Shown: piece by piece, positions 62,270 through 64,000 of the stretch
Position numbering within the stretch: position 1 is the first letter of the stretch
Layout of the letters: each line of letters opens with the position of its first letter
From: Bacteroidota bacterium
Lineage (GTDB): Bacteria > Bacteroidota > Bacteroidia > B-17B0 > Aurantibacillaceae
Assembly (NCBI GenBank): GCA_030692515.1
Contig: JAUXZS010000056.1
Coordinates: 310,001 to 374,000 of the forward strand
Direction of reading: 5' to 3'
Length of the DNA stretch: 64,000 nt
The notes under the pieces: model-generated
Seen by the model: only the letters and a program-made list of their open reading frames with translations
Told to the model about the DNA's origin: nothing
The model's database searches: none
Translations under genes and position numbers: made by a program

Positions 62270-64000
62270 ATGCGTTTTTTAATATTTATTTCCCTTTTCT
62301 CGATTAGCTTTTCTGTATCCTCACAATTAAAAAAAGAGTATTACGATGCTAAAGAATCCCAATTAAAATCCGAAACAGATTACTACAAGGGTATGCCGCA
62401 CGGCGCTTATACCGAGTATTATCAAAATGGTAAAGTATTATCAAAAGGCTATTATTATTCTGGCAAATTAAACCAGTTTCTTGGAAAAGAAGACAGTATT
62501 TGGACTTTTTATTACGAAGATGGAACCAAAAAAGCTGTTGAGCGTTATGATAAGGGCAAAAAAAACGGCACCAACATTTATTATTTTAAATCCGGCAAAG
62601 TTTCTCAGAAGACTAAGTTTTTAGATAACAAAGCTGATAGTACTTGGACATCTTACCATGAAAATGGAAAAGTAAAAAGTCGAGAAAATTTTGAAAAAGG
62701 CTTAAAAGAAGGCGAATGGACCTATTTTTTTGATAATGGTCAAATAGAAAGCAAAGGAACTTTCGAAAAAGATAAACGTCAGGGTAAAGTAGAAACCTAT
62801 TCTAAAACTGGAAAACTAATTGCTATTCAAAATTATTGCGCTGGTAAACCGTGTAACCATTGGGAAGAGTTTTATGATAACGGACAAAAAAAATTCGTAA
62901 AAGAATATAAGGACAGCACCTTGTATTTAATTGATTTATGGAACAATCAAGGAAAACAGCTGGTTTCTGGCGGAAACGGCAGTATTACTGCTAATTATGA
63001 TAACGGTGTTATTAGGGCAATGGGTTTTTATAAGGATGGATTGCAAGATGGTGTTTGGAGGTTTTTTCATGCGAATGGAGAATTAGATTACGAAGCAACT
63101 TACGAAGCAGGAGGATTAAATGGATATTACTCGTCTTACTTTGCAAACCATAAAATAAAAAGCGAAGGCAATTTTATAAATAACAAAAAAAATGGTGTTT
63201 GGAAGTTTTATACCGTAGAAGGAAAGCCTGAAATGATTGGCACTTTAAAGGATGATTTGCGAGAAGATAAATGGACCTATTACTATTCTAACGGAAAAGT
63301 TGAAAGCGAAGGGTTTTATTTAAATGACAAACAAAATGCAACCTGGAATTATTTTTACAAAGGCGGAGAAAAATGGCGACAAGGAAATTATGATAACGGT
63401 TTAAGAACAGGGGTTTGGACAACTTGGTTTGAAAATGGAAAAAAACTTCAAGAAGGACCTTATGTTTCTGGCAAAGAAAATGGTTTGTGGACCAGCTGGT
63501 GGGATAACGGAACCAAAAAAGATGAGGGCACTTTTAAAGATGCAGTATTGGTTGATTTATGGCAAGGCTGGTATTCAAACGAAAAACCAAATTATGCTGG
63601 GAAATATAATAGCAAAGGAAAAAAAACCGGTAAGTGGAATTATTATTACCAAAGTGGGAAGCCAAGAGAAATTAGTTCTTACGTTAATGGTATAAAGCAT
63701 GGAAATTATATTCAATGGTTTGAAAAAGGTGGTTTTATTGATACAAAAGGAAAATATCGTAAAGGACATCAAACCGGAGAATGGACATATTATTACGAAA
63801 CAGGAGGCATAAACAGGATACAACACTTTAAAAACGGCAAATTAAACGGGAAAAGCCTTTCTTATTACACAAATTCAAAACTACAAAGCGAGTGTAATTA
63901 TAAAATTATTAATGATACTAGAAAAGGCAAAGTACAAAGTGTTCCCCATGGATTATGGTTGTTTTATGACAAAAGCGGGAAAGAAATTAATCGAATTTTG
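62270..64000 (+). CDS. Partial long MORN/YwqK-repeat protein
   Basis: The frame is open to the window end (577 codons), so the C-terminus is missing. A signal peptide (FLIFISLFSISFSVSSQ) is followed by roughly twenty imperfect 23-residue repeats, for example GVWTTWFENGKKLQEGPYVS and GEWTYYYETGGINRIQHFKN. The repeat core is G-x-W-x-x-Y/F-x-x-N-G-K-x-x-x-x-x-x-F/Y. Shorter proteins of this type are annotated as YwqK-family antitoxins or MORN-like repeats. The role of a secreted version is unknown, but a surface or periplasmic scaffold is plausible. Confidence 0.8.
   Translation, partial: MRFLIFISLFSISFSVSSQLKKEYYDAKESQLKSETDYYKGMPHGAYTEYYQNGKVLSKGYYYSGKLNQFLGKEDSIWTFYYEDGTKKAVERYDKGKKNGTNIYYFKSGKVSQKTKFLDNKADSTWTSYHENGKVKSRENFEKGLKEGEWTYFFDNGQIESKGTFEKDKRQGKVETYSKTGKLIAIQNYCAGKPCNHWEEFYDNGQKKFVKEYKDSTLYLIDLWNNQGKQLVSGGNGSITANYDNGVIRAMGFYKDGLQDGVWRFFHANGELDYEATYEAGGLNGYYSSYFANHKIKSEGNFINNKKNGVWKFYTVEGKPEMIGTLKDDLREDKWTYYYSNGKVESEGFYLNDKQNATWNYFYKGGEKWRQGNYDNGLRTGVWTTWFENGKKLQEGPYVSGKENGLWTSWWDNGTKKDEGTFKDAVLVDLWQGWYSNEKPNYAGKYNSKGKKTGKWNYYYQSGKPREISSYVNGIKHGNYIQWFEKGGFIDTKGKYRKGHQTGEWTYYYETGGINRIQHFKNGKLNGKSLSYYTNSKLQSECNYKIINDTRKGKVQSVPHGLWLFYDKSGKEINRIL

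Overview
The window is chromosomal DNA from a low-GC member of the Bacteroidota (Bacteroidetes). The evidence is the type IX secretion system (T9SS) gene porT, several large secreted proteins ending in T9SS type A C-terminal sorting domains, a short primary sigma factor without region 1.1, Bacteroidota-specific families (IPExxxVDY, DUF4271, DUF5777, bTHX), and promoters matching the Bacteroidota TTTG / TAnnTTTG pattern. Several start codons are TTG or GTG. The genus cannot be fixed from the sequence. No tRNA, rRNA, CRISPR array, prophage or intact insertion sequence was seen.

Region 1 (1-12.1 kb): a partial periplasmic sensor-like propeller protein, trpS, a COG2509 FAD-dependent oxidoreductase and porT on the minus strand. 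Then panD, a flippase-like membrane protein and rfaE2 lie close together on the plus strand. An unknown 190-residue protein follows, then the translation/transcription operon rimP-nusA-infB on the minus strand, whose short leader contains a terminator-like hairpin.

Region 2 (12.2-19.2 kb, plus strand): a small unknown membrane protein, the fatty-acid/RNA-processing operon acpP-fabF-rnc-IPExxxVDY, then pdxH, an arginase/agmatinase-family gene, a TlpA-like thioredoxin-fold protein and ribE.

Region 3 (19.2-29.6 kb): a LURP-one-like protein, a small lipoprotein and a YkgJ-type cysteine-cluster protein, the ribosomal protein bTHX and divergent rnpA. A tight minus-strand run follows: mutY, YceI, DUF5777, DUF4271 and hemD, where HemD carries a long lysine-rich N-terminal extension. 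On the plus strand are an HU-family protein, a TPR protein, a 29-residue AURKAIP1/COX24-domain protein and RNase G/E.

Region 4 (29.6-62.2 kb) mixes housekeeping genes (uspA-like, rpoD, recN, an LTA-synthase-like sulfatase, fabI, DUF420, lepA) with secreted or envelope proteins. These include an ABC transporter pair, a GH9 glycosidase, an AsmA-like protein, three unknown or propeller-type T9SS cargo proteins, a heme lipoprotein, two small lipoproteins, a PNGase F-like protein interrupted by a large LamG-containing insertion, a GH18 chitinase with a CUB domain, and a GH16 beta-glucanase. Together they suggest extracellular breakdown of cellulose-like glucan, chitin, beta-1,3-glucan and N-glycoproteins. 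The window ends inside a long MORN/YwqK-type repeat protein.

The most notable observations are the split PNGase F-like enzyme, the HemD extension, the rimP leader hairpin, the unclear rnpA start, two families of inverted intergenic repeats, and very small genes (bTHX, the COX24-type protein, a 59-residue membrane protein) that length filters would miss.
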